Source: SXXZ01 sp041177965 (GTDB lineage Bacteria; Verrucomicrobiota; Verrucomicrobiia; Limisphaerales; UBA9464). From it: DNA of 64,000 nt. Location of the stretch: positions 1-64,000 of the forward strand of contig JBEGWF010000108.1 in assembly GCA_041177965.1 (NCBI GenBank), written 5' to 3'. Each line of letters opens with the position of its first letter. The stretch's first letter is position 1. The notes beneath the pieces are model-generated. The model was not told the origin of the DNA. It searched no databases and saw only the letters and a program-made list of their open reading frames with translations. This document shows positions 8,963 through 17,043 of the stretch, piece after piece. The translations under genes were made by a program, and so were the position numbers.

Positions 8963-9748
8963 TCAGGGGACCCTGATCTCCGAGCCAGTCTTGAGCTTCC
9001 GGGTGTCCAATCCGGGATTGGCGGCCTGCAGTTGCTGCAACGTGATGCCCTGGGCCTTGGCGATCTTGGACAGGGTGTCCCCCGCCTTCAGGGTGTAGGT
9101 CTTGGGGGTGGAGGGGCGTCGCGGGGTGGCGACCTGCGGTCCGGACCGTGCGGGCGGCTCCGACGCCTTGCCCGGGGCGGTCTGCGGGCGCTGCGGCGGG
9201 ATCGCGACCGTTCCATCGGTGCCGGGCGTGGGGTTCGGGAAGCTCCCGGGGCGCGGGTTGGCCGCATGGAGCTGGTTGCTCAGCGACGCCACGGACCTGC
9301 GCAACTCCTCGTTCTCGCGGCGCATCTGCTCCAGTTGTCCCTGGGTCTGGATCTTGCCGATGACGTCGGCGTGCAGCTCCGCCAGCCGCAGCCCGGTGGC
9401 CCGGATCAGTTGATTGACGATCAGGTCGTTGGTGCGCCCCGAGAGGTTCACATAGCGCCGCAGATGGTAGTAGGCGAACCCGTATTCGGGGAGCTTGGCC
9501 GAGTCGGAATGGATGATGCCCAACCCCAGATGCGCGTCGGCGTTGCGCGGATTCACGTCGAGGGCCCGCTGGTAGTACTCGACGGCCTTGGCATGCTGGT
9601 TCATCCGCTGGTAGGCCTCGGCCTGGCGGTAATTGCTCTCCTCCTTGGGGTCGGCCTTGCCGCTGACCCAGGGACGCTCGTCGCATCCCACCCACAGGAC
9701 GCAGGAGAGCAGCAGGCCTCCGCGGAGGTTCCGGAATCGATTGGACAT
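8963..9748 (-). CDS. TPR and LysM lipoprotein
   Basis: A 261-residue lipoprotein: the signal peptide ends in the lipobox VLWVGC, so the mature chain begins at Cys22. Residues about 38-110 contain TPR-type helical pairs (AVEYYQRALDVNPRNADAHLGLG). A coiled-coil stretch at about 130-165 is followed by a proline-rich linker and a C-terminal LysM domain (TYTLKAGDTLSKIAKAQGI... to the end), which should bind peptidoglycan. The protein thus links the outer or inner membrane to the wall. It heads the three-gene unit with the unknown membrane protein and the ABC ATPase. Confidence 0.85.
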   Translation of the reverse strand: MSNRFRNLRGGLLLSCVLWVGCDERPWVSGKADPKEESNYRQAEAYQRMNQHAKAVEYYQRALDVNPRNADAHLGLGIIHSDSAKLPEYGFAYYHLRRYVNLSGRTNDLIVNQLIRATGLRLAELHADVIGKIQTQGQLEQMRRENEELRRSVASLSNQLHAANPRPGSFPNPTPGTDGTVAIPPQRPQTAPGKASEPPARSGPQVATPRRPSTPKTYTLKAGDTLSKIAKAQGITLQQLQAANPGLDTRKLKTGSEIRVP

Positions 9749-9824
9749 GGGATCCTAGGCTGGCCGCGCGTTGGGCGACCGTCAACGCGGCGGAGCGGCG
9801 AACCGGCGGGACCGCTCCGCACCC

Positions 9825-11249
9825 TCAGTCGAGGCTGCCGAGCTCCTTCTTCCAACGGGCCAGTTGGCGGGCCACCTGGCGGACCCCGGGAGCCCCGGGA
9901 AGTTCCCGTCGCCGCATGGCCTTCTGCAGGTCGTAGAGGTCCAGCACGTCGGCGGAGAAGCGGGGTTCGATCGCCCGGTATTCGGCGAGCGTGAGTTGGT
10001 CGATCCGGCGACCCGCCTTCTCGGCGAAGGCCACCACGGCGCCGACCGCATGGTGGGCCTTGCGGAAGGGCATGCCCTTGTTCACCAGGTAATCCGCCAG
10101 GTCGGTCGCCAGCAGCAGCGGGTCCCCGGCCGCGGCGGCGCAGGCCGGCGGTTGGACGCGGGTGTGGTCGAGCATCACCGCGGTCAGCCGCACGCAGGAA
10201 CGGACGGTGTCGGCGGTGTCGAAGAGGCGTTCCTTGTCCTCCTGGAGGTCGCGGTTGTAGGTCATGGGCAGGCCCTTGAGGAGGACCAGCAGCGATACCA
10301 GGTTGCCGATGACCCGTCCGGACTTGCCACGGGTGAGTTCCGCGATGTCCGGGTTCTTCTTCTGCGGCATCAGGGACGAGCCGGTGGTGTAGGCGTCGGC
10401 GATTCGGATGAAGCCGAATTCGCTGGAGGCCCACAGGATGAGATCCTCCGACAACCGGCTGAGGTGGACGGCGATCAGCGCCGCCGCCGAGCCGAACTCG
10501 ATCACGAAGTCGCGGTCGGACACCGCGTCCATGGAGTTCTGCGTGAGGCGCGGCCGGCCCTTGGCGTCGGTGAAACCGAGGGTTGCGGCCACGAATTCCC
10601 GGTCGAGCGGGAGCGTGCTGCCCGCGATGGCCCCCGCCCCGAGAGGACAAACGTTGAGGCGCCCGAACGCGTCGGCCAGACGGCCCGTGTCCCGGTCGAA
10701 CATCTCGACGTAGGCGAGGCAATGGTGGGCGAAGAAGACGGGCTGCGCTCGCTGGAGATGGGTGTAACCGGGGATGATCACCCCGGGGTCGCGGTCCGCC
10801 AGCTTGACCAGGGAGCGTTGGAGGATCCGCAGTTCGCCGATCAGGGCCTCGATCTCGTCGCGCAGCCACAGCCGGACATCCAGGGCGACCTGGTCGTTTC
10901 GGGAACGGGCCGTGTGCAGCTTGGCCGCGGCCGGAACCCGGGCCGTGAGGGCGGCCTCGATGTTCATGTGGACGTCCTCGAGTTCCTCCTTCCATTGGAA
11001 TTTCCCCGATTCGATCTCCGATCCGATCGTCTGGAGTCCCGCGACGATGTCCCGGCGCTCCTTGCGGGTCAGGACACCAATCTTCTCGAGCATCGTCGCG
11101 TGGGCCATCGAACCGACGAGGTCGTGTTGCCAAAGCCGCCAGTCGAAGGACACCGATTGCGAGAATCGGGCGACCTCCTGGCTGGGTCCATCGGAGAAGC
11201 GGCCGGAACGGGAGACGACCTGGGACGATGACGGGCGCGATTTCTTCAT
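9825..11249 (-). CDS. argH: Argininosuccinate lyase
   Basis: ArgH cleaves argininosuccinate to arginine and fumarate, the last step of arginine synthesis, in the cytoplasm as a homotetramer. The 474-residue protein contains the superfamily signature GSSLMPQKKNPD (about residues 290-301), the ARSRNDQVALD motif that holds substrate-binding residues (about 112-122), and the GYTHLQRAQP segment with the catalytic histidine (about 160-169). Length is normal. A short N-terminal extension rich in serine precedes the conserved region, so the start could be slightly downstream. The next gene upstream on the same strand encodes a sigma factor, 81 bases away. No other arg gene is present. Confidence 0.96.
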   Translation of the reverse strand: MKKSRPSSSQVVSRSGRFSDGPSQEVARFSQSVSFDWRLWQHDLVGSMAHATMLEKIGVLTRKERRDIVAGLQTIGSEIESGKFQWKEELEDVHMNIEAALTARVPAAAKLHTARSRNDQVALDVRLWLRDEIEALIGELRILQRSLVKLADRDPGVIIPGYTHLQRAQPVFFAHHCLAYVEMFDRDTGRLADAFGRLNVCPLGAGAIAGSTLPLDREFVAATLGFTDAKGRPRLTQNSMDAVSDRDFVIEFGSAAALIAVHLSRLSEDLILWASSEFGFIRIADAYTTGSSLMPQKKNPDIAELTRGKSGRVIGNLVSLLVLLKGLPMTYNRDLQEDKERLFDTADTVRSCVRLTAVMLDHTRVQPPACAAAAGDPLLLATDLADYLVNKGMPFRKAHHAVGAVVAFAEKAGRRIDQLTLAEYRAIEPRFSADVLDLYDLQKAMRRRELPGAPGVRQVARQLARWKKELGSLD

Positions 11250-11254
11250 GTCAG

Positions 11255-11313
11255 ACGTGGGGCGCAGCTTCGCAAGCGCCGGATCGAAGTCACGCGGGAA
11301 GAGGTCCCCACGT
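11255..11313. promoter_or_regulatory. Nested inverted repeats between sigma gene and argH
   Basis: ACGTGGGG at 11255-11262 pairs with CCCCACGT at 11306-11313, and inside it GGCGC at 11261-11265 pairs with GCGCC at 11276-11280. The structures lie in the 81-base gap just upstream of the argH start. They could be a weak terminator of the sigma gene, a protein-binding site or chance in GC-rich DNA; there is no T-run. Confidence 0.3.
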
Positions 11314-11330
11314 GCGGGGGGGGCGATCTG

Positions 11331-11990
11331 TCAGGATCTCGACCGGGGCGTTCCCGGCCGGGAGGTGGGCGCGCCGGGCTGCCACTGACCCGTCGCGAGA
11401 TAGGGCTTGAGCCGCCCCTTGAGGGTCTCGCGGGCCCGGTGGATGAGGGATTTCGTGGCCTGCAGCGAGGTCTCCAGCACGGCGGCGATCTCCTCGTAGC
11501 TGAGTTCGCCCTCCCGGCAGAGGACGAGGGCCGTGCGCTGCTTCTCGGGAAGCTCCGACAGCGCCTCCTCCACCAGTCGGACCAGTTCCGCGCGGTTCGC
11601 CTCGTCGTCGGCGGCCGGTTGCCGTCGGTCCTCGATCTGGCGCAGGGGGTGATCGTCGTCTTCCGGCCGGGGTTCGTCGAGCGAGTCGGCCGGATGGCGG
11701 ACGCGCCTCCGGATCTCGTTGAGGCAGAGGTTGCGGGCGATCGTGAACAGGAAGGTCGAGAACCGCGCCGTGGGTTGGTAGCGGCCGGCCGTCTTCCAGA
11801 GTTGCACGAAGGTGGCCTGCGCGAGGTCCTCCGCCTCGTCGGGATCGGGAAGTGTCCGGTGGATGAATCCGATGACGGGATGCTTCCAGCGTTCGACCAG
11901 CTCCGTGAAGGAGTCCCGATCACCCCGTTTGACGCGGAGCATCAGCAGGGTGTCGGGATCCTGGGACGGATCGGTCGTCGGTTCGGACAT
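11331..11990 (-). CDS. ECF-type RNA polymerase sigma factor
   Basis: A 219-residue sigma-70 family protein of the extracytoplasmic-function class. Region 2 spans about residues 20-90 (FTELVERWKHPVIGFIHRTL, then DLAQATFVQLWKTAGRY and FSTFLFTIARNLCLNEIRRR). An acidic linker with a long stretch of D and E separates it from region 4 at about 135-190 (LSELPEKQRTALVLCREGELSYEEIAAVLE, then TKSLIHRARETLKGRL). A proline- and arginine-rich tail follows. The start at 11990 is the ATG that opens the conserved N-terminus (MSEPTTDP). No anti-sigma gene with a recognisable zinc-binding domain is adjacent; the upstream neighbour is an isomerase-like protein. It probably directs RNA polymerase to a small regulon. 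Confidence 0.92.
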   Translation of the reverse strand: MSEPTTDPSQDPDTLLMLRVKRGDRDSFTELVERWKHPVIGFIHRTLPDPDEAEDLAQATFVQLWKTAGRYQPTARFSTFLFTIARNLCLNEIRRRVRHPADSLDEPRPEDDDHPLRQIEDRRQPAADDEANRAELVRLVEEALSELPEKQRTALVLCREGELSYEEIAAVLETSLQATKSLIHRARETLKGRLKPYLATGQWQPGAPTSRPGTPRSRS

Positions 11991-12061
11991 GGGATGTTCT
12001 GGGCCGCCCGGCTCGGCCCGGCGGTCATGCGTCTGCGCAGCGGCGCCGGGTCCCGGATCCG

Positions 12062-12880
12062 CTATTTGACCGGCGCCTTGCCGTTCGCCTCGACGAAGGC
12101 GCGGGCCTTGTCGACGAACTCGGCCGGGTTCCGGGCGAAATCCCCGCTGTCGGTCTCGATCGCCAGTCGGCCGGTGTAGCCGCTGGCGTGGAGTTCGGCG
12201 AAGAGTCCCTTGTAGTTGGCCTGTCCCTGACCGATGTGGGTGTCGAACGAGACGTCGTCCCCCTGGGTCTTCTCCACCCGCTTGTCCTTGAGGTGCAGGT
12301 CGAAGACCCGGCCGTTGTATTCGCGGTAGATCTTCGCGGCGTCGAATCCGGCGCTGGTGATCCAACCCACGTCCATGCAGACGCCGATCCGTGGATCACG
12401 ATGCTGGATGACCTGCTTCACCACGGCCGGGTTGCCGTAGAGGCTCTTGATGCCGTGGTTGTGGACGGCCACCTTGACGTCGTACTCCTTGGCCAGTTCC
12501 TCGAGGTTGTCCCAGATGCGGAAATCGCCGGGTTCGACGACGATGAGCCTGATGCCCATGAACTTGGCGAACTCGAAGAGGCGGCGGTTCTTCTCCTTGT
12601 CGGTCGAGGTGCCGGCGACCCCGAAGGTGTAGGCCCGGAGTCCCGCCGCATCGAGGGCCGCCTTCTTCCGGGCCCATTCCTCCTTGTCGGAGTTCGGATC
12701 GATGTGGTTGCCGATGACCTGGAGATCCTTGATGCCGTGCTTCACCGCGAACTCGATGGTCCGCTGGAAGTCGAGGTTGCGGAGCGTCCAGGTCTGGATG
12801 GCCAGTTGGTCGGCGAGGTTGCCGGCGCGGACCGAGAACACGGCGGCGGCGAGGGCGAGGGGGAGGAGCAGGTTCTTCAT
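12062..12880 (-). CDS. Exported sugar phosphate isomerase/epimerase-like protein
   Basis: A 272-residue TIM-barrel protein of the AP-endonuclease-2/xylose-isomerase-like superfamily. A signal peptide (residues 1 to about 19, ending SVRAG) directs it out of the cytoplasm, which is common in verrucomicrobial and planctomycetal members. Metal-binding positions look conserved: the glutamate of VVEPGD, the histidines of VHNHG, the aspartate of CMDVGW, the histidine in DLHLKDK and the glutamate of IETDSG. These fit a divalent-metal isomerase or epimerase acting on a sugar, but the substrate is unknown. It precedes the sigma factor gene by 71 bases on the same strand. The 207 bases upstream to yifB hold no gene that I see. 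Confidence 0.88.
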   Translation of the reverse strand: MKNLLLPLALAAAVFSVRAGNLADQLAIQTWTLRNLDFQRTIEFAVKHGIKDLQVIGNHIDPNSDKEEWARKKAALDAAGLRAYTFGVAGTSTDKEKNRRLFEFAKFMGIRLIVVEPGDFRIWDNLEELAKEYDVKVAVHNHGIKSLYGNPAVVKQVIQHRDPRIGVCMDVGWITSAGFDAAKIYREYNGRVFDLHLKDKRVEKTQGDDVSFDTHIGQGQANYKGLFAELHASGYTGRLAIETDSGDFARNPAEFVDKARAFVEANGKAPVK

Positions 12881-13087
12881 GGAATCCGGAGTCGATCAAA
12901 GCAGCCCGGCCCGGGGGATTCAAATGGGAAGGCGGGGCGCCGGACCGGTCCGCGCTCGCAGGGGAGCCCTTGCAAGGATGGGAGCGCTCGCGCTGCATGG
13001 TAGGCGGAGGGTTCGAGCGTTTCCAGTGATCGCTCCGGCCCGGTTCCGCAGGTGGGACAGGGGGCGGGGCCAGAGGGTCGCGGTGCT

Positions 13088-14611
13088 TCAGGTCCAGATC
13101 TGGCGGTCGAGCGAACGGTACTGGATGGCCTCGGCGACATGCTCCGGGGCGACGCCATCGGAGTCCGCGAGATCCGCGATGGTCCGTGCGACCTTGAGGA
13201 CCCGGTGGTACGCCCGGGCCGAGAGGTTGAGTTCCGTGAGGGCGTGCTTGAGCAGGCGCAAGGCGGGGGCATCGAGCCTGACGAACTGCTGGAGATCCCG
13301 GGGGCCGAGGCGCGCATTGCAGGCGATGGTCCTGCCGGACAGTCGTCGACGCTGGATCTCCCGTGCCGACTCGACCCTGGCCCGGATTCGTGTGCTCGAT
13401 TCCCCGGGACGTGCGCGTTCCAGTTCGGTGAAACGGACGGCGGGGACCTCGACGTGCAGGTCGATCCGATCGAGCAGGGGCCCGGAGATCCGGCCCAGGT
13501 AGGCGCGGATCTCCCGCGGGCTGGAGCGCGACTCGGCGGGCATCTTTCCATCCGGGGTCGGGTTCATGGCCGCCACGAGCATGAACTGCGCGGGAAAGGT
13601 CGCGGTCCCTGCGGCCCGGCTGATGGTCACCCGCCCCTCCTCCAGCGGTTGACGGAGCGTCTCGAGGGCGGTCCGTCTGAACTCGGGCAGTTCGTCGAGG
13701 AAGAGGACGCCATGGTGGGCGAGGGAGATCTCGCCGGGGGTGGGATGGGAGTTGCCGCCGAGCAGTCCGGCGTCGCTGGCGGTGTGGTGCGGGGAGCGGA
13801 AGGGGCGCCGGGTGATGAGCGCCCGCCCGGGGGCCAGTTGGCCGACGACGCTGTGGATCTGGGTGGCCTCGAGGGCCTCGCTCAGCGTGAGCGGCGGCAG
13901 GATGGTCGCGAGTCGCCGGGCGAGCATGGACTTGCCGGTTCCGGGAGGCCCGATCAGCAGGACATTGTGCGATCCGGCCGCGGCGATCTCGAGGGCTCGT
14001 TTCACCGATTCCTGGCCGCGGACCTCGTCCATGTCGGAGGCGTCCTGGCCCTCCGCGGCGAAGAGGGCCTCGGTGTCGACCCGGAGCGGTCGGATCGAGG
14101 CCTCTCCGGCGAGGAACCGTGCGGCTTCGTGGAGGCTGCGGATGGGGATCACATCGAGGCCGTCGACCACGGCTGCCTCCGGTGCGTTGTCGGCGGGGAG
14201 CAGGATGCCGCGGAGCCCATCGGCCCGGGCCCTCAGCGCCAGCGCCAGCGCGCCCTTGACCGGACGCACCGCCCCGGTGAGGGCCAGTTCGCCGGCCATG
14301 GCGAATGCAGAGAGGTCGACGGGAACGACCTGGCGGCTCGCGGCGAGGACGCCGACCGCGATGGGCAGGTCGAAGCTGGGACCCTCCTTTCGGATGTCGG
14401 CCGGTGCCAGGTTGATGGTGGTGCGTCCGGGTGGGAACCGGAAACCGCTGTGGACGATCGCCGTGCCCACCCGGTCGCGGGATTCGCGCACGGCGGCGTC
14501 GGGCAGGCCCACCAGGACGATCTGCTGGGGGCCGGGACCGGAGTCGACCTCGATTTCGACAGGGAAGGCATCGATGCCTTGGATGGATGCGGAGCGGATC
14601 TGGGCGAGCAT
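13088..14611 (-). CDS. YifB/ComM family AAA+ ATPase
   Basis: A 507-residue protein with the family order: an N-terminal Lon-protease-like ChlI domain (residues 1 to about 165, starting MLAQIRSASIQGIDAFPVEIEVD), the AAA+ module with Walker A GPPGTGKSM at about 218-226 and Walker B VLFLDELPEF at about 300, and a C-terminal Mg-chelatase-like domain (about 410-500). The best-studied relative, ComM, is a hexameric helicase that helps branch migration during natural transformation. The usual cysteine cluster after AAMNP is missing; this protein reads AAMNPTPDG with no cysteine nearby. Whether this organism is competent cannot be told from the window. Confidence 0.93.
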   Translation of the reverse strand: MLAQIRSASIQGIDAFPVEIEVDSGPGPQQIVLVGLPDAAVRESRDRVGTAIVHSGFRFPPGRTTINLAPADIRKEGPSFDLPIAVGVLAASRQVVPVDLSAFAMAGELALTGAVRPVKGALALALRARADGLRGILLPADNAPEAAVVDGLDVIPIRSLHEAARFLAGEASIRPLRVDTEALFAAEGQDASDMDEVRGQESVKRALEIAAAGSHNVLLIGPPGTGKSMLARRLATILPPLTLSEALEATQIHSVVGQLAPGRALITRRPFRSPHHTASDAGLLGGNSHPTPGEISLAHHGVLFLDELPEFRRTALETLRQPLEEGRVTISRAAGTATFPAQFMLVAAMNPTPDGKMPAESRSSPREIRAYLGRISGPLLDRIDLHVEVPAVRFTELERARPGESSTRIRARVESAREIQRRRLSGRTIACNARLGPRDLQQFVRLDAPALRLLKHALTELNLSARAYHRVLKVARTIADLADSDGVAPEHVAEAIQYRSLDRQIWT

Positions 14612-15033
14612 GGGATCATGGCGGACCGTCTGTCGGGCCCGCCTGATGAAGCCTTCGCATCCCGGGAGGCGATCCTTTCAAGCGAATCCATCGGATGATC
14701 CGGGCGACCCCGTCATGCGATGTTGGGGGGCGGGGGATCGGGGCGGGATCCGGCGGACGGGCATTTGACCGTTGCGGGAGTCCCTGCGGATGTCGTAGCG
14801 TCCGAAGATCGTCGGTTCGCCGGCGATGGGGCGGACAAAGGAGAACCAACATCTCGTCCGCCCGTTCCGGGTCGGGTGCACTCGTTTCAGCAGGGTTCTC
14901 CACCCTCGCCTCCTTGGTGTGTCCGGCCCGGAACCCCTTCTCGCCCCGGCCGGGGTCCGTTTTCTGGTCCGCACGGCTCGGGCCCGGTTCCACCGATGCG
15001 GACGGGCTCGCCGGCGAGCCGACGACCTCGGCG
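14612..15033. other. Non-coding region between two minus-strand genes
   Basis: These 422 bases contain no reading frame with protein-like composition that I can support on either strand. The only distinct structure is a 16-base perfect palindrome, GGCTCGCCGGCGAGCC at 15005-15020, fourteen bases past the stop of the GNAT-like gene. It could be the hairpin that ends the dcw transcript, although no T-run follows on the minus strand. The promoter of yifB must also lie here. Confidence 0.5.
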
Positions 15034-15672
15034 TCACCGGAAGAATTGGCGGAAGGCGTCGGGTTTCAACTGGATGACCTTGAAGAGGAGCGCCAGCAGC
15101 AGGATCATCGACAACCCGAAAAGACCCAGAGCGACGGTCCGGAAGGTCCGCACGCGCCGTTGGAAGTTCTCGGCCTCCTGTTCGCGTTGCGTTTTCCACA
15201 ATGCCAACTCCCGCTTGACCAGCAGGTCGGTCTGGGCGGGTTCGGGTTGGCGGTGGACCCGCCATCCATCCTCCCGCGGCACGAAGGACGGCAAGGTCGC
15301 GGGCAGGTCCCGGGCGGCGACCGCATCGAAGCCGCAGGTGTCCCAGTATTCCGAGTCCTCCCGGGTCCAGATGCGGGTGATGCCCTGGTTCCGCGACAGG
15401 ATGCCCAATCGCCTCCAGGCGAGGGCGCGGCAGGCGTCGGCCTCCGGAGGGGGGGGCGACTCCAATGCCTCGCTGTGGAGGAGAGCCTCGCCGCCCTCCG
15501 GCAGGAGTCCGACGGAATAGAGGATCCGCCCCGACGGATCGGTCACCACCTGGAATTCGTGGAGGAATTTTCCGAGTTCATCCGCAGGCAGGCCGGCTCC
15601 GGACCACAGGTTCCGAAGGGGCTCAAGATCCTCGACCGTGGCACGTCGGCATTCGAGGGGCGCAGGCTCCAT
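15034..15672 (-). CDS. GNAT-like domain with C-terminal membrane anchor
   Basis: A 212-residue protein. The N-terminal 130 residues resemble a Gcn5-type N-acetyltransferase: it opens with ECRRATVEDLEPLRNLW, as many GNATs do, followed by the strand pattern ILYSVGLL and a late IWTREDSEYWDTCGF motif similar to the C-terminal half of that fold. The usual acetyl-CoA loop (Q/RxxGxG/A) is not clear; the region with ACRALAWRRLGILSRNQG may replace it. A hydrophobic segment at about 175-200 (TVALGLFGLSMILLLALLF) anchors the protein with the GNAT part in the cytoplasm. It is the last gene of the dcw cluster, 51 bases after ftsZ. Function unknown. Confidence 0.65.
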   Translation of the reverse strand: MEPAPLECRRATVEDLEPLRNLWSGAGLPADELGKFLHEFQVVTDPSGRILYSVGLLPEGGEALLHSEALESPPPPEADACRALAWRRLGILSRNQGITRIWTREDSEYWDTCGFDAVAARDLPATLPSFVPREDGWRVHRQPEPAQTDLLVKRELALWKTQREQEAENFQRRVRTFRTVALGLFGLSMILLLALLFKVIQLKPDAFRQFFR

Positions 15673-15723
15673 GGTTCTGAGGGTATCCTCGGATGCCGTG
15701 GTTTCAACGGCCCAACCCGGGGG

Positions 15724-17028
15724 TCAGTTCAGGATGATGCCCAGGCGCAGGTAGGTCGGCACGTCCAGATCCACCCCCTTGTGGCGATTGCGCTCGGTGT
15801 TGTCGAAGCGGCCCCGCTGCGCGATGTCGAAGTTCATCAACATCTGGGAATCGGGGCGTCGGCGGGAGGGTTTGATGCGCTGGCGGCTCAGGATGCGCTG
15901 GCGCTGCTCGATGTTGAGTTCCGGCGGCGGCGGGATGAGTCGAGGATCGGCCAACGTCCGCCCTTCCGACTCCGGGCTGAAATCCTCGCCGTTGAAACCG
16001 TCGGTCGCCGGGGCCGGTACCTCCGGGCCCGTCTTCGAGGCCGGGGGTTCCGGATCGTTGCGGGCGAAGCCCGAGCCGACCAGGTCGGAGGCGGCGGAGG
16101 CCGAGGGGCGGGTCGCGATCGCCGTGACGTGGAGGTCTCCCGTCAACGCGGGGTCGATCGAGGCCCCCACGATGAATTCGGCCGTGGGACAACGGGCCTG
16201 GAGGGCCTCCACCAGGCGTTCGACCTCGCCGATCTGGAGGTCGTCGCCCCCGGCCACGCTCACCAGCACCTCCCTCGCCGCGGCGAGGGCCGCGCCGGTG
16301 TCGAGGAACGGATGGGTGAGCAACTGTTCGGCGGCCGCATGCGCCCGATTCTCGCCGGTCGCCTGTACGGCCGCGAAGGCGCTCTCGGAGTGCCGGCCCC
16401 GCAGCAGGCGCTCGATATGGGCGAACTCGAGGGGGATCAGGCCCGGGGAATCGAGCAAGCGCCACAGGCCTTGGAGGGTCTGTGCGAGGAGTTCGTTGGC
16501 GAACTGGTAGAGTTCGTGGGGATGGGTCCGGTCGTCGTGCATCCGCCGGACACGTTGGTTGGAGATGGCCAGCACGGCATCGGCCGCGACCCTGAGACGA
16601 TCGAGGGACTCCCGGGCATAGGCCAACCGGCGGCGCTCGAAGTCGAAGGGGGTGGTGGCGATCACCAGGACCAGCGCTCCCGATTCGCGGGCGGCCCTGG
16701 CGATGACCGGAGCCGCGCCGGAGCCCGTGCCGCCGCCCAGACCGGCGACGACGAAGACCAGCCGGGCGCCTCGGGTGAACTCCCGGATGGAGGACTGGTC
16801 GGCCTCGGCGCTCAACCGGCCGATGTCCGGATCACCGCCGGCACCGAGGCCGTGGCTCACCGAAAGGCCCAGGGTGATCCTCCGATCGATCGGGGAGATC
16901 CGCAGCGACTCGGGGCTGGTGTCCGCGTGGGCGCACTCCAGGGGGCTTCGGGACCGCGTCCGCAGGCCGTTGAGGATCTGGGCGCCGGCGTGCCCGACGG
17001 CGATGAATCGGATGGAGGCGTCGTTCAT
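15724..17028 (-). CDS. ftsZ: Divergent cell division protein FtsZ
   Basis: FtsZ is the tubulin homologue that forms the division ring. This 434-residue protein lies behind ftsQ and ftsA, as usual. Recognisable elements are LGAGGDPDIG at 61-70, the nucleotide signature GGGTGSG at 98-104 (tubulin-like; most FtsZ have GGGTGTG), TTPFDFERRR at 125-134, and a C-terminal LDVPTYLR peptide that matches the FtsA/ZipA-binding tail. It is unusual in three places: the glycine-rich T1 loop is reduced to GHAGAQ, the NTDAQAL loop reads HADTSPESL, and the T7 loop reads IPLEFAHI at 198-205 so that the canonical N, D and D are P199, E201 and H204. These residues normally complete the GTPase site of the neighbouring subunit. 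Verrucomicrobial FtsZ is known to be divergent; activity cannot be predicted. Confidence 0.9.
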   Translation of the reverse strand: MNDASIRFIAVGHAGAQILNGLRTRSRSPLECAHADTSPESLRISPIDRRITLGLSVSHGLGAGGDPDIGRLSAEADQSSIREFTRGARLVFVVAGLGGGTGSGAAPVIARAARESGALVLVIATTPFDFERRRLAYARESLDRLRVAADAVLAISNQRVRRMHDDRTHPHELYQFANELLAQTLQGLWRLLDSPGLIPLEFAHIERLLRGRHSESAFAAVQATGENRAHAAAEQLLTHPFLDTGAALAAAREVLVSVAGGDDLQIGEVERLVEALQARCPTAEFIVGASIDPALTGDLHVTAIATRPSASAASDLVGSGFARNDPEPPASKTGPEVPAPATDGFNGEDFSPESEGRTLADPRLIPPPPELNIEQRQRILSRQRIKPSRRRPDSQMLMNFDIAQRGRFDNTERNRHKGVDLDVPTYLRLGIILN

Positions 17029-17043
17029 GGAGCTGGACGGGGT

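Noticed and set aside
14616..14993. Minus-strand frame of 125 codons in the gap before yifB
   Set aside because: Proline- and arginine-rich, no ribosome-binding site or family features; the region is treated as non-coding.
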